Shown here one piece after another: positions 8,315-17,357 of a DNA stretch of 64,000 nucleotides (position 1 is its first letter; every line of letters starts with the position of its first letter). Source of the DNA: Flavobacteriales bacterium ALC-1 (GTDB lineage: Bacteria > Bacteroidota > Bacteroidia > Flavobacteriales > Flavobacteriaceae); assembly GCA_000171875.1 (NCBI GenBank), contig ABHI01000003.1:496001-560000 (forward strand), given 5' to 3'. The notes beneath the pieces are model-generated. The model saw only the letters and a list, made by a program, of their open reading frames with translations, was not told the origin of the DNA and made no database searches. The translations under genes were made by a program, and so were the position numbers.

Positions 8315-11233
8315 ATGCGTTATTTGCCCCTTATACTTATATGCTTTTGTTTTCAAATCAATTTTGCACAAGAGCCTATCAAAGATCCTTTACTTTCACA
8401 AGACCCTATAAAGCAGAAGCAGTGGGTTGATAGTTTGTATAATGCTATGTCTGTTGAAGAGCGTATAGGTCAACTCTATATGGTTCAGGTAATGTCTGAA
8501 AATAGTGATAAGATAAATAATAAAATTGTTGATCTTATAAAGAAGCAACACATTGGAGGAGTTATTTATTCTAATGGTGGTCCTTACAGACAAGCTAAAC
8601 TAAATAATAAGTTGCAGGCAGCATCAAAGATTCCGCTTCTTGTTGGTATGGATGCAGAATGGGGTTTAAATATGCGTTTAGATTCTACATATGCTTTTCC
8701 TTGGAATATGACGCTTGGAGCAATTTCAAATAATGCTCTTATTGAGCAAACAGGAACGTTAATGGGTGAGCACTGTAAACGTTTGGGTGTGCATTTTAAT
8801 TTCGCGCCAGTTGTAGATATTAACACAAATCCAAAAAACCCAATTATTGGTAATCGCTCTTTTGGTGAAGATAGAGATAATGTTACCAATAAAAGTTTGG
8901 CGTTAATGAAGGGGATGCAAAGCACAGGTACTTTGGCTAATGCTAAACATTTCCCAGGACATGGAGATACTGCTGATGATTCTCATTATAAGTTGCCAAC
9001 CATTAATTTTAGTAAAAAACGTATAGACTCAATTGAATTATATCCTTATAGAAAGCTTATTAAAGAAGGTTTATCTAGTGTTATGGTTGCGCATTTGAAT
9101 GTGCCAAGTCTTGAGAAAAAAGCAGGTTTGCCATCTTCGCTCTCAAAACATATTGTTACTGATATTTTAAAAGGCGAATTAGGTTTTAAAGGCTTAATTT
9201 TTACAGATGCTTTAACCATGAAAGGTGCTGCAGATTTTAATGAAACAGGAGCAATAGATTTAGCAGCTTTTAAAGCTGGTAATGATGTATTGCTAATGTC
9301 CGAAGATGTAACTGTTGGTGTAAAAAAGATGCTTAAGGCTTATAATGATGGTGATATTACAGAAGAGCGGTTAGCACATTCTGTAAAGAAAATTTTAATG
9401 GCAAAATATAAAGTTGGTTTAAATAACTATTCACCTACAGGAATGTACAATTTAGGTAAAGATTTGAATAGATTAAAGGACGACTTGTTATACGAAAACC
9501 TTATGGAAGGTGCTATTACTGTAGTTAAAAACACCAATTCACTTTTGCCACTTCGTGATTTACAAACAAAGAAAATAGCATATGTGTCTTTTGGTGATTC
9601 AAAAGGCTCTGTATTTTTAAATGAGCTAAAAAAGTATACTAAAGTCCATCAGATAAAATCGGATAAATTAGATGGTATAATAACTAAACTTCAAAATTAT
9701 AATACTGTAATTGTTGGATTTCATAAATCTAATGATAGCCCTTGGAAAAAGTATAAGTTTTCTCAAAAAGAGCTAGCTTGGTTATATGAAATAGCAAGAA
9801 CAAACACCGTAATTTTAGATGTATTTACAATGCCTTATGCTTTAAATGACTTAACAACAATTGAAAATATAGAAGGCATTGTAATGAGTTATCAAAATAG
9901 TCGTATAGGTCAAGAAAAATCTGCTCAACTTATTTTTGGGGCTATAGGCGCTAAAGGAAAACTACCAGTTAGTGCTGGTCAATTTTTCCCCGTAGGCACA
10001 GGTGAAACCTATAACTCTATTTTGACTCTAGGCTATAGTTTACCTGAACGTGTTGGTGTGGACTCTGAAAGATTAAGCAAAATTGATTCTGTAGCAAATT
10101 ATGCGGTAAATAATAAAATGACACCAGGTATTCAACTTTTGGTAGCACGAAAAGGTAAAGTTATTTACAATAAAAATTTTGGGTATCATACCTACTCAAA
10201 AAAAAATAAAGTTGATTTTGATGATATCTATGATGTTGCCTCACTCACAAAGATATTAGCGACACTACCTATAGTAATGGAGTTAGAAGAAAAAGGCTCT
10301 ATTTCACTAAACTCTAAGTTGAGTACGTTAATGCCAGAGTATAAAAAGTCTAACAAAAAGAATGTGACGCTCAAAAAAATGTTATCGCATTATGCGCAAC
10401 TCAGGCCATGGATTCCATTTTACTATGCAACTTTAGATACTGTTACAAAAAGACCAGATCCCAAATATTATAGAAAAAAAAGAACTAAAGGATTTAATGT
10501 AGAGGTGACTAACACGCTTTTTATGCGTAATGATTATAGAGATTCTATTCAAGAAATCATTAAAGAAAGTGAATTGCTTTCTAGATTGCGTTATCGTTAT
10601 AGTGATTTGCCTTATTATATTCTTAAAAATTACCTTGAAGGCTTTTATGATAAACCTTTGAGTGAGATTACTCAAGATCGTTTTTATAAATCTTTAGGAG
10701 CAAACTATACCACATACAATCCACGAAAAAAATTCAGCTTAAAAGATATAGTACCTACTGAAGTAGATAACTATTACCGCTATAAGAAAGTGCATGGCTA
10801 TGTGCATGATATGGGAGCTGCAATGCAAGGTGGAGTTGGAGGACATGCTGGTGTTTTTAGTAACGCCAATGATGTTGCCAAAATAATGCAGATGTATTTG
10901 CAGAAAGGCTTTTACGGTGGAAAACGATATTTTAAAAATGAAACCTTAGAAAAATTTACTAAATGTCATTATTGCCATGCCGATAATAGAAGAGGTATAG
11001 GGTTCGATAAACCTCAATTAGGTGAAGATGGGCCAACCTGTGGTTGTTTATCCATGACTAGTTTTGGACATTCTGGTTTTACAGGCACTTATGCATGGGC
11101 AGATCCTGAAGAAGAGATAGTATATATTTTCTTAGCCAATCGTACATATCCTCAGGCAGGTAAAAATTTGCTGTTAAGAGAAAATATTAGAACAGAGATT
11201 CAACGTTTAATATATGATGCCATTATTGAATAA
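8315..11233 (+). CDS. GH3 beta-N-acetylglucosaminidase (NagZ-like) fused to serine beta-lactamase-like domain
   Basis: A 972-residue exported protein (signal peptide about 1-18). Residues ~30-380 form a GH3 domain with the NagZ signature KHFPGHGDTADDSH (about residue 211), whose Asp/His pair characterises beta-N-acetylglucosaminidases of cell-wall recycling. Residues ~390-580 are a GH3 C-terminal domain. Residues ~590-970 are a serine hydrolase of the class C beta-lactamase/PBP type, with SLTK near residue 646. The fusion is known in Bacteroidota and suggests linked trimming of muropeptides in the periplasm or outer membrane. A 124-bp upstream gap separates it from serB. Confidence 0.9.
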   Translation: MRYLPLILICFCFQINFAQEPIKDPLLSQDPIKQKQWVDSLYNAMSVEERIGQLYMVQVMSENSDKINNKIVDLIKKQHIGGVIYSNGGPYRQAKLNNKLQAASKIPLLVGMDAEWGLNMRLDSTYAFPWNMTLGAISNNALIEQTGTLMGEHCKRLGVHFNFAPVVDINTNPKNPIIGNRSFGEDRDNVTNKSLALMKGMQSTGTLANAKHFPGHGDTADDSHYKLPTINFSKKRIDSIELYPYRKLIKEGLSSVMVAHLNVPSLEKKAGLPSSLSKHIVTDILKGELGFKGLIFTDALTMKGAADFNETGAIDLAAFKAGNDVLLMSEDVTVGVKKMLKAYNDGDITEERLAHSVKKILMAKYKVGLNNYSPTGMYNLGKDLNRLKDDLLYENLMEGAITVVKNTNSLLPLRDLQTKKIAYVSFGDSKGSVFLNELKKYTKVHQIKSDKLDGIITKLQNYNTVIVGFHKSNDSPWKKYKFSQKELAWLYEIARTNTVILDVFTMPYALNDLTTIENIEGIVMSYQNSRIGQEKSAQLIFGAIGAKGKLPVSAGQFFPVGTGETYNSILTLGYSLPERVGVDSERLSKIDSVANYAVNNKMTPGIQLLVARKGKVIYNKNFGYHTYSKKNKVDFDDIYDVASLTKILATLPIVMELEEKGSISLNSKLSTLMPEYKKSNKKNVTLKKMLSHYAQLRPWIPFYYATLDTVTKRPDPKYYRKKRTKGFNVEVTNTLFMRNDYRDSIQEIIKESELLSRLRYRYSDLPYYILKNYLEGFYDKPLSEITQDRFYKSLGANYTTYNPRKKFSLKDIVPTEVDNYYRYKKVHGYVHDMGAAMQGGVGGHAGVFSNANDVAKIMQMYLQKGFYGGKRYFKNETLEKFTKCHYCHADNRRGIGFDKPQLGEDGPTCGCLSMTSFGHSGFTGTYAWADPEEEIVYIFLANRTYPQAGKNLLLRENIRTEIQRLIYDAIIE

Positions 11234-11327
11234 ACCTTCTACTAATTTTACGTTAAAAACGATTGAGTTTGTAAGTATTTGAGATAACTTGTGACTCTTT
11301 TTAAAACTAATATTGACTTAAGCTTTT

Positions 11328-12467
11328 ATGAGAATAGGTATTGTATGTTATCCAACATTTGGAGGTAGTGGAGTAGTAGCCACAGAGTTAGGTTTAGAAC
11401 TTTCTAAACGTGGTCATGAGATACATTTTATAACATACAGTCAGCCAGTACGTTTAGAGTTATTGAGTAACAATGTACACTTTCATGAAGTCCATGTACC
11501 AGAATACCCTTTATTTCATTACCAGCCTTATGAGCTAGCCTTATCTAGTAAATTAGTAGATATGGTGAAGCTGCACGATATTCAACTTTTGCATGTGCAT
11601 TATGCTATTCCTCATGCTTATGCTGCATATATGGCACAGCAAATGCTTAAGGACGAAGGTATACTTATTCCTATCGTAACAACATTGCATGGTACAGATA
11701 TTACCTTAGTAGGTAGCCATCCTTTTTACAAACCAGCTGTAACGTTTAGTATCAATAAATCGGATGCTGTAACGTCAGTTTCTGATAGTTTAAAGAAAGA
11801 TACAATGCGTCTTTTTAATATTAAAAATGATATTCATGTTGTTCCTAACTTTATAGATTTAGAAAAGCATCTTCATAATTTTACAGACTGTCAGCGTGAA
11901 ATGATGGCTGATGATGATGAGCGCATTATTACACACATTAGTAATATGCGAGAGGTAAAGCAAATACCTGATGTGATTAAAATCTTTTATAATATTCAAA
12001 AGGAATTACCTGCAAAATTAATGATGGTAGGTGAAGGTCCCGAAAAAGAAGGGGCAGAGCGATTAGTAGAAGAATTAGGAATTTCTGACCGTGTCATTTT
12101 CTTTGGAAATAGTAATGAAATAGATCGCATTTTATGTTTTAGTGATTTGTTTTTATTACCATCTCAAACGGAGAGTTTTGGTTTAGCTGCGTTAGAAGCT
12201 ATGGCAAGTAGTGTACCAGTGATATCAACAAATACTGGAGGTTTGCCTGAAGTTAATGAAGATGGATTTTCAGGTTATTTAAGTGATGTTAATGCCGTTA
12301 AGGACATGTCTGAAAATGCTTTAAAGATTTTAAAAGATGTTACTACATTAAATCAATTTAAGGCTAATGCTAAAACACAATCTCAGAAATTCGATTTGCA
12401 TAATATAGTGCCTAAATACGAAGCTATATACGAGGAAACTTTGAAGCAATTTTTAGTTGCTAATTAG
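11328..12467 (+). CDS. bshA: N-acetyl-alpha-D-glucosaminyl L-malate synthase BshA
   Basis: A 379-residue GT4 glycosyltransferase that joins GlcNAc from UDP-GlcNAc to malate, the first step of bacillithiol synthesis. The N-terminal MRIGIVCYPTFGGSGVVATE is the BshA hallmark. The C-terminal GT-B donor domain holds the PSQTESFGLAALEAMASSVP segment (about residue 281), which contains the EX7E motif. Length matches BshA. Its 3' end overlaps the convergent GIY-YIG gene by 8 bp. Confidence 0.95.
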   Translation: MRIGIVCYPTFGGSGVVATELGLELSKRGHEIHFITYSQPVRLELLSNNVHFHEVHVPEYPLFHYQPYELALSSKLVDMVKLHDIQLLHVHYAIPHAYAAYMAQQMLKDEGILIPIVTTLHGTDITLVGSHPFYKPAVTFSINKSDAVTSVSDSLKKDTMRLFNIKNDIHVVPNFIDLEKHLHNFTDCQREMMADDDERIITHISNMREVKQIPDVIKIFYNIQKELPAKLMMVGEGPEKEGAERLVEELGISDRVIFFGNSNEIDRILCFSDLFLLPSQTESFGLAALEAMASSVPVISTNTGGLPEVNEDGFSGYLSDVNAVKDMSENALKILKDVTTLNQFKANAKTQSQKFDLHNIVPKYEAIYEETLKQFLVAN

Positions 12468-12810
12468 ACCAAACGGCATAACGTTCCCTACGCAATTCTA
12501 AAGTAATTTGTTCTTCTGCAATTAAGGCTTCTTCTCTAGTAAAAAATGGATCTATATGATTGTATAGGCTAGGGCGTAAGTATAGCCCGTATTTCTCTAC
12601 AATATTTGATGAGATTTTATAACCTTTTTTAGTCCTATAACCTGTTTTATGTTGTAGAAATCGTTCTTTAGGCATTTTGCTAGTCATACCAACATAAAGA
12701 CATTCTAAAACTCCATTAAACTGAGGATTTGCTTTTCTAAACTTTGCATTTTCGGTATATACACGTTTAGATAATTCTATAACATAGATGCGATAGAGAG
12801 TTTTAGGCAT
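12460..12810 (-). CDS. GIY-YIG nuclease-like protein
   Basis: A 116-residue protein if started at ATG 12810, just after the stop of the upstream hydrolase; an upstream frame extension to 12843 would overlap that gene. It begins MPKTLYRIYVIELSK and carries CLYVGMTSK and the KERFLQHKTGY segment, which match the GIY-YIG fold with its catalytic Arg, though the N-terminal GIY is changed to RIY/YVI. Small GIY-YIG proteins of this type are of unknown role. It ends convergently with bshA. Confidence 0.7.
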   Translation of the reverse strand: MPKTLYRIYVIELSKRVYTENAKFRKANPQFNGVLECLYVGMTSKMPKERFLQHKTGYRTKKGYKISSNIVEKYGLYLRPSLYNHIDPFFTREEALIAEEQITLELRRERYAVWSN

Positions 12811-12811
12811 A

Positions 12812-13600
12812 TTACTTAAACTGTGATAAAAATGCTTTAACAATATTCCAAGTTTCTTCAGAACTACCTTTAATACGGCTATTGTCTAACATTGATGAAC
12901 CATGCACACCATTTTCTGCAATATAGGTTTGGTGTCCATTTTCCTTAGCTAGTTTAATTTGATTTTGCGAACGCTCACTTTGCATTTCTGAAGCAGGTTT
13001 CATCAATAGTAAAGGCATTTTTATAGATTGGATATGCTCGGTTGGTTGGCAACCTTCCATAGGATTGCCAGATGCAGGAGAAAATGCTAAAACACCATCT
13101 ATTTTATCTTCATTATCGTCAGCTAGTTTTAGAGCTAGTGTAGCACTATAACTACTTCCCCAAACTACAGTTTTTCCTAAAAACCCTAAGCCTTCTATAT
13201 AACTTAGAGCAGCTACTAAATCTGGATAAGCATCACAATAGCCAAATTCATTTTTTTCTATATCTACTATAGTTCTATTATAGCCTCCATAATAATACTG
13301 TCCGCCTACTCGCTGGTCTATGGTTAAAATATTAAAACCTTCATTTTTTAACACAGGAATTATTGACTTGTATTCTGCTCTTGTATTAGAACCACCTTGA
13401 TGAAATATTAAAAGGGTAGGGGCAATTTTGCTTATCTCATATAAGTCACCATATATTTTTATACTATCGCTTGTTAAAAAATGAATTTCAATACTACCTT
13501 GCTTATCCAGTATTCTCTCTTTTTCTTTAGATACTTCCTTGTTTTTACATGAGTGTAAAACAAATAATAAAGCAAAACAGAGCGTTAAAGTATTTTTCAT
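12812..13600 (-). CDS. Alpha/beta hydrolase lipoprotein
   Basis: A 262-residue exported protein with a lipobox-like LLFVLHSCKN (Cys 18). The alpha/beta-hydrolase core shows the oxyanion-region HQGG, the nucleophile elbow VWGSSYSA (Ser about residue 150) and a late His in ENGVHGSSML. It resembles dienelactone-hydrolase or acyl-esterase folds; substrate unknown. It precedes the GIY-YIG gene, probably on one transcript. It is the last clearly chromosomal gene before the cassette region. Confidence 0.75.
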   Translation of the reverse strand: MKNTLTLCFALLFVLHSCKNKEVSKEKERILDKQGSIEIHFLTSDSIKIYGDLYEISKIAPTLLIFHQGGSNTRAEYKSIIPVLKNEGFNILTIDQRVGGQYYYGGYNRTIVDIEKNEFGYCDAYPDLVAALSYIEGLGFLGKTVVWGSSYSATLALKLADDNEDKIDGVLAFSPASGNPMEGCQPTEHIQSIKMPLLLMKPASEMQSERSQNQIKLAKENGHQTYIAENGVHGSSMLDNSRIKGSSEETWNIVKAFLSQFK

Positions 13601-13924
13601 GATATATGCTTAAAACACTAAGTTAAGTAAAAATACGATTAATAGTGTCACAAACAGTTGCATAAATATGATAGTAATATTATTGAAAAATTACAATTTG
13701 CATTCCTTCATATTGGTGGACAAAGACATCATATCCTCATAAATTGGTTGCTATAGATTGACAATTTTCATTTTCAATGCAAATTATAAAGGTTTTTAAT
13801 TGCTCTAGTTTTTGATATTCAACCTCTGGTGTTCCATAGAATCTGTGTACGCTTACCGAAGCTTTAGCGTAAGCTGGAAGTTGGCGAGAATTTGAAATGG
13901 ATTATACCCATTATTGGGCGTAAT
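13601..13924. other. Intergenic stretch at distal border of the cassette array
   Basis: This 324-bp stretch has no intact gene. It holds a decayed coding remnant on the minus strand (13680-13872). At its right end, TTATACCCATTATTGGGCG (about 13903-13921) looks like a very worn right arm of the cassette repeats. No left arm is recognisable, so the exact distal boundary of the array is unclear. Confidence 0.5.
13680..13872 (-). pseudogene. Decayed gene fragment, unidentified
   Basis: On the minus strand a frame reads through ...LPAYAKASVSVHRFYG and on to QLKTFIICIENENC, is interrupted by one in-frame TGA, and continues as GYDVFVHQYEGMQIVIFQ to a TAA at 13680. The codon pattern looks like a former coding sequence, but there is no start and I do not recognise the family. 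It may be the remains of a last cassette or of the chromosomal gene next to the array. Confidence 0.35.
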
Positions 13925-14302
13925 TTATTTCTTTTCTTTTCGTAAAATTTTATCCATTTTACGGCCTTTTGCCAATTCATCAATTAGCTTTTCCATACGT
14001 CTACATTGTTTATACAATTCAAATTCATCTTCTATTTCTTCAATTCGATAACCACAAACAACTCCTTTTATCATAAAGGCATTAGGATGGATTTTTGCTT
14101 TTTTAAAAAATGTTTTAAACGTTACTTTCTCTTCGATAAGTGATTGTAATTTATCTTCGTTAAAACCAGTAAACCATTCTATGACTTGATGGAACTCTTC
14201 TCTTGTTCTACCATGTTTTTCCAATCTATTCCAGTAAAGGGGGTAAATAGATGCAAAAATCATATTTGCAACTTTTTCATTTTTTTCAGCTGTAACCTTC
14301 AT
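13925..14302 (-). CDS. DUF2200-like protein
   Basis: A 125-residue soluble protein, MKVTAEKNEKVANMIFASIYP at the start and HPNAFMIKGVVCGYRIEEIED in the middle. This matches my memory of the DUF2200 family (about 115-125 aa, widespread, function unknown). The gene lies directly downstream of the most distal repeat (14324-14402), 22 bp after its presumed crossover point, so it is probably the oldest remaining cassette gene. Confidence 0.75.
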   Translation of the reverse strand: MKVTAEKNEKVANMIFASIYPLYWNRLEKHGRTREEFHQVIEWFTGFNEDKLQSLIEEKVTFKTFFKKAKIHPNAFMIKGVVCGYRIEEIEDEFELYKQCRRMEKLIDELAKGRKMDKILRKEKK

Positions 14303-14323
14303 TTTTTTGTGATTTTGAATTGG

Positions 14324-14402
14324 TGCAACGTATTTGTGTATGGTTAGTTGCTTGAACTAAAGATAAGAAAATCAAAGCAATGAACTATAAACGTTGGTGC
14401 AA
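14324..14402 (-). repeat. attC-like site 39 (most distal), short form
   Basis: A 79-bp site with both arms: left GGTGCAACG...TTGTGTATGG, right ACTATAAACGTTGGTGC. It keeps only the outer stem and lacks the inner GGAATTTT hairpin. It separates the ASCH gene from the DUF2200 gene. Confidence 0.7.
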
Positions 14403-14410
14403 TGCGCTTT

Positions 14411-14974
14411 TTATTTTAAATAAACTACTTTAAATTGTTCACATACAATTATCATATTTTCGTCAAATTCCTCATTGAAAGGTTCCATTTCCCTTGAGTA
14501 ATAATCTTTATGAACTTTTTTCCAATACTCTAAAGATTTGTCGCCTTCACCTTCAATTTCAGCAAATTCAGATGTAATTTCATTGTATGGAACTAGTTCT
14601 ATTTTTGTAGCTTCAATTACAGCTTTAGCATTTCCACTCCAATCAGTTATAATATATTGGTCTCCAATTTTAGGAAGCTGCTCATTGTTTTTTTTGAACC
14701 ACCATAATGAAGTTGCGGTTGCTCTCTTAATTCCCTTTATAACTAATTCAGCACATTCATCCGCATCAATTTTATTATCACAGAAATAAAAAGAGATTGG
14801 TATATCCTTATTTGTATTATTGGGATTTGTCTCAATAAAATTGTTCCATAAGTTTTCAACAGATTCTAGATTTTCTTTCATTTCGATTATATGGTTTTTA
14901 CTCGTATCAGTTTTACAGCTAATTATTGAAATAAATATTACTAAAGTAATTTGCTTGAGTATATTACTGCTCAT
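14411..14974 (-). CDS. ASCH domain protein (YhfF-like) with lipoprotein-type leader
   Basis: A 187-residue protein. From about residue 35 on it matches the ASCH domain of the YhfF type (KGIKRATATSLWWF, PKIGDQYIITDWSGNAKAVIE and ALL-beta core), a PUA-like fold thought to bind RNA or nucleotides. Unusually, it starts with MSSNILKQITLVIFISIISC, a lipoprotein-like leader, whereas ASCH proteins are normally cytosolic. An alternative Met at 14881 (MKENLESVENLW) would give a leaderless 156-residue protein, which I consider equally likely. The gene lies next to a half-deleted repeat. Confidence 0.75.
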   Translation of the reverse strand: MSSNILKQITLVIFISIISCKTDTSKNHIIEMKENLESVENLWNNFIETNPNNTNKDIPISFYFCDNKIDADECAELVIKGIKRATATSLWWFKKNNEQLPKIGDQYIITDWSGNAKAVIEATKIELVPYNEITSEFAEIEGEGDKSLEYWKKVHKDYYSREMEPFNEEFDENMIIVCEQFKVVYLK

Positions 14975-14987
14975 TGGTTATTTCTAA

Positions 14988-15012
14988 ATGAATTATACAC
15001 GGTGTTGCACAT
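14988..15012 (-). repeat. attC-like half site 38 (right arm only)
   Basis: TGAATTATACACGGTGTTGC is a perfect right arm, but no left arm (GTGTTTGTGTAT) exists between it and the start of the ASCH gene at 14974. The site has lost about 100 bp. Confidence 0.7.
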
Positions 15013-15014
15013 AA

Positions 15015-15995
15015 TTATTTTTTTATCTGCTTTAGAATCCAATCCATAAGTTCATCTTTATTTATTGCATCCCAAGTTGATTGCGTATTCTTTTCTTGTG
15101 TTGGATTATCCTCGGGTTGTAGTACAATTAATTCGGTATTTTCATTTCCTGCTAGTTTTAATTCAGCTAAAAAACCAACTATATCTGTCGAATTATTTTC
15201 GTATAAGGTTCTTAGTTGTTTTGCCAGCTTATATTTTATTGCTGGTTCTATATACGCTCTAACGCTATAGTCTTTGTATATCTTAATATTTTCATTCTTT
15301 TCATCAAAGTAGCTATAGGATGAGAAGTTGTAATAATTTTCTGGATTAGTTTTTGGTGTTCCTCCCAAGTACGTTTCCAATAGATAGTTTATAAATTTTG
15401 GTTCCCAAAGATTAATTCGATTAAGTTTTATATCACGTTTATGCTGATACCATTTTCTTGTAAAATCCATTGTAAAATTGCAAGCGACAATACCTTTTAT
15501 TTTAAGTTGAAATTCGAAGCCACCTTCTTTCATAAACTTAATATATCGCATCGCTCTATGTCCAACTAAACTTGCTCCTAAAAAGAAAATGTTGTCATTT
15601 GGTAAATTATGTTTGTCAAAGACTTCTCTAATTAGTTTATGTGTAGCAATCATAGATGATTTAGAAAAGTAAAAATCAAGAGGAATTTCGGTTGAAACCG
15701 ATAATACTGCAAAGTCTTTTTCCGATGCTTGCGTATACATTTGCTTTGAACTCCTATTTTTTTGGTCATACATAGAATCTTCTAGGAAAATGAGTACACC
15801 TTTAATGTTCTTATTTTCAGGAAGCATTAGAGTATACCCTTTTTGAATAAAAGGCAAAAAGTCATTTTCTCCTATTCCAACTCTTAGGCTATCATTTTTT
15901 ACTGGTTCGTAATATTCAACCATTTTCTGTGAAAAAGATTTCGTACTAAAAATAGTCAGGAAGAGTAAAAATAATAACTTAAAAGATGTTTTCAT
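15015..15995 (-). CDS. Secreted alpha/beta hydrolase-like protein
   Basis: A 326-residue protein with a signal peptide (about 1-22, STKSFSQ). The middle has the nucleophile-elbow-like FFLGASLVGHRAMRY (about residue 138), where the expected Ser follows GA. This resembles an alpha/beta-hydrolase fold; catalytic Asp and His are not certain. It sits between two half-deleted repeats. I do not recognise the exact family. Confidence 0.6.
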   Translation of the reverse strand: MKTSFKLLFLLFLTIFSTKSFSQKMVEYYEPVKNDSLRVGIGENDFLPFIQKGYTLMLPENKNIKGVLIFLEDSMYDQKNRSSKQMYTQASEKDFAVLSVSTEIPLDFYFSKSSMIATHKLIREVFDKHNLPNDNIFFLGASLVGHRAMRYIKFMKEGGFEFQLKIKGIVACNFTMDFTRKWYQHKRDIKLNRINLWEPKFINYLLETYLGGTPKTNPENYYNFSSYSYFDEKNENIKIYKDYSVRAYIEPAIKYKLAKQLRTLYENNSTDIVGFLAELKLAGNENTELIVLQPEDNPTQEKNTQSTWDAINKDELMDWILKQIKK

Positions 15996-16009
15996 TAGCG
16001 TTTGTTTTA

Positions 16010-16030
16010 ATTATACATGTTGTTGTATGG
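16010..16030 (-). repeat. attC-like half site 37 (right arm only)
   Basis: TTAATTATACATGTTGTTGT is a right arm. The left arm is missing, as the hydrolase start codon (15995) lies about 15 bp away. Its outer bases GTTGTATGGC are nearly complementary to GCCACAAC at the left of site 36, so the cassette in between is still recognisable. Confidence 0.7.
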
Positions 16031-16044
16031 CGTTTTTCTCCATC

Positions 16045-16497
16045 TTACATTTCAAGCCATTCCTCATAAGTAACAACTCGCTTTTCTTCATTAGATTTAG
16101 TCTCTCCAGACAATATTCCAATGAATTCAAGATAATGTCCGTCTGGGTCGCTAAAATATATAGAAACCGCTGGCATCCAACAAAAAACCATTGGCTTTTC
16201 GTTAGTGTCTTGTAAAAAATTCCAAAAGGTCAGGTTGTGAGATTTTAAAAAATTAATTGATTCATTTATTATCCACTCTGGGTCACATTCAAAAGCAAAA
16301 TGTCGCAAATCAATTTCTTCTTTAGGCTTTTCCCATAACCCAAGCATTGCTTGTTTGTCTTCTCCAATCCAAAAAAAAGCAGTTCTTCGCTCCGCACCAA
16401 AACGACATTGTTTTAGCCCAAGAACTTTAGAATAAAATTCAATTGATTTTTCTAAATTCTCAACATACAAATGAGTTTCATAAAGTCCTTTTATCAT
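16045..16497 (-). CDS. VOC family (glyoxalase/bleomycin-resistance fold) protein
   Basis: A 150-residue protein with the VOC layout: IKGLYETHLYVENLEKSIEFYSKVLGL at the start and VSIYFSDPDGHYLEFIGIL near residue 112. The metal-ligand pattern H...E is present (His 9, His/Glu in the DPDGHYLE segment). Such proteins include glyoxalases, dioxygenases and antibiotic-sequestering proteins, and they are common integron cassette genes. Substrate unknown. The gene is the only one in its cassette. Confidence 0.85.
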   Translation of the reverse strand: MIKGLYETHLYVENLEKSIEFYSKVLGLKQCRFGAERRTAFFWIGEDKQAMLGLWEKPKEEIDLRHFAFECDPEWIINESINFLKSHNLTFWNFLQDTNEKPMVFCWMPAVSIYFSDPDGHYLEFIGILSGETKSNEEKRVVTYEEWLEM

Positions 16498-16521
16498 ATA
16501 TAAGTATGGCTTTTCTTAAAT

Positions 16522-16640
16522 GCCACAACGTGTTTGTGTAGTGCATCGTTGCATCTGCACTAAGTTAGCAAAAGAAAACGAACCACAGGAATTTTTATGT
16601 AAGCTAGAACAAGCAATGAATTATAACCGTTGTTAGCAAT
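16522..16640 (-). repeat. attC-like site 36
   Basis: Left arm GCCACAACGTGTTTGTGTAG, right arm AATTATAACCGTTGTTAGC. The inner part differs from the main family. Its right outer bases GTTAGCAAT match ATTGTTAAC at the left of site 35 with one change. Confidence 0.8.
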
Positions 16641-16677
16641 AGTATTTATATTCAGATTTTAATAACGCAAAAACTAT

Positions 16678-17181
16678 TTAATCATCCATTTTATTATTAT
16701 CAAAATAATGATGTTTTAAGAGACCTTCTTTCTTGAATTTCATTCTTTTTAGCAATTTTATCGAAGGCGTGTTATTTGGGCTTACAAATGCCTCTATTCT
16801 CTCTAAATTCATATTGTTAAACCCATAATTAACAATTGATACTATTGCTTCTGACATAATGCCTTTATTTTTATAGCTATCATCAAACAGTCCATATCCT
16901 ATTTCTGCTCGATTGTGGTCAGTGTACCAAGTATGAAATCCACACCAACCAATAATCGCACTTGTTTCTTTATCAATTAATTGATGGTAAAGGAATTTCT
17001 TATTATGTGTAGAAAGGCCTTTTTTATACTTTTCTTTTTCTTCAAATAATTTTTCAATCGAATTTAAACCAAGAATATCTAATTGCTCATCTTGAGACAT
17101 ATCAGAATAGATAGAATCAAAACTTTCTTGAGTAAATTGTCTTAAAATTAGTCTGTCAGTTATTATTTCTTCAAACTTCAT
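16678..17181 (-). CDS. GNAT N-acetyltransferase, RimJ/RimL-like
   Basis: A 167-residue acetyltransferase: FEEIITDRLILRQFTQESFD at the start (RimJ/RimL type), the acetyl-CoA binding region RAEIGYGLFDDSYKNKGIMSEA (about residue 89) and LERIEAFVSPNNTPSIKLLKRM near residue 130. The donor would be acetyl-CoA; the acceptor is unknown, and could be a protein N-terminus, an amino acid or an antibiotic. Sole gene of its cassette. Confidence 0.85.
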   Translation of the reverse strand: MKFEEIITDRLILRQFTQESFDSIYSDMSQDEQLDILGLNSIEKLFEEKEKYKKGLSTHNKKFLYHQLIDKETSAIIGWCGFHTWYTDHNRAEIGYGLFDDSYKNKGIMSEAIVSIVNYGFNNMNLERIEAFVSPNNTPSIKLLKRMKFKKEGLLKHHYFDNNKMDD

Positions 17182-17189
17182 TTTTAATT

Positions 17190-17352
17190 ATTGTTAACGT
17201 GCTTATGTATAATTTCGTTACGTGTTTAAGCAACTAAATTAGCAAATACAAACAGAATAGAAAATCCGCGAGATATGAGTGTAGCTGACTAACGCAAGTA
17301 ATTTTCGTAAGTGGGATAGAACTAGTAATGAATTATACACAGTGTTATGTGT
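17190..17352 (-). repeat. attC-like site 35, with inner insertion
   Basis: Left arm TTAACGTGCTTATGTATAAT, right arm AATGAATTATACACAGTGTT. It belongs to the TTTCGTTACG / AGTAATGAA family and has an extra inner segment (about 17272-17300, GCGAGATATGAGTGTAGCTG). Confidence 0.8.
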
Positions 17353-17357
17353 AGTTT

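Noticed and set aside
8584..8925. Minus-strand frames inside the GH3 gene
   Set aside because: They lie opposite the conserved GH3 domain and have no family resemblance.
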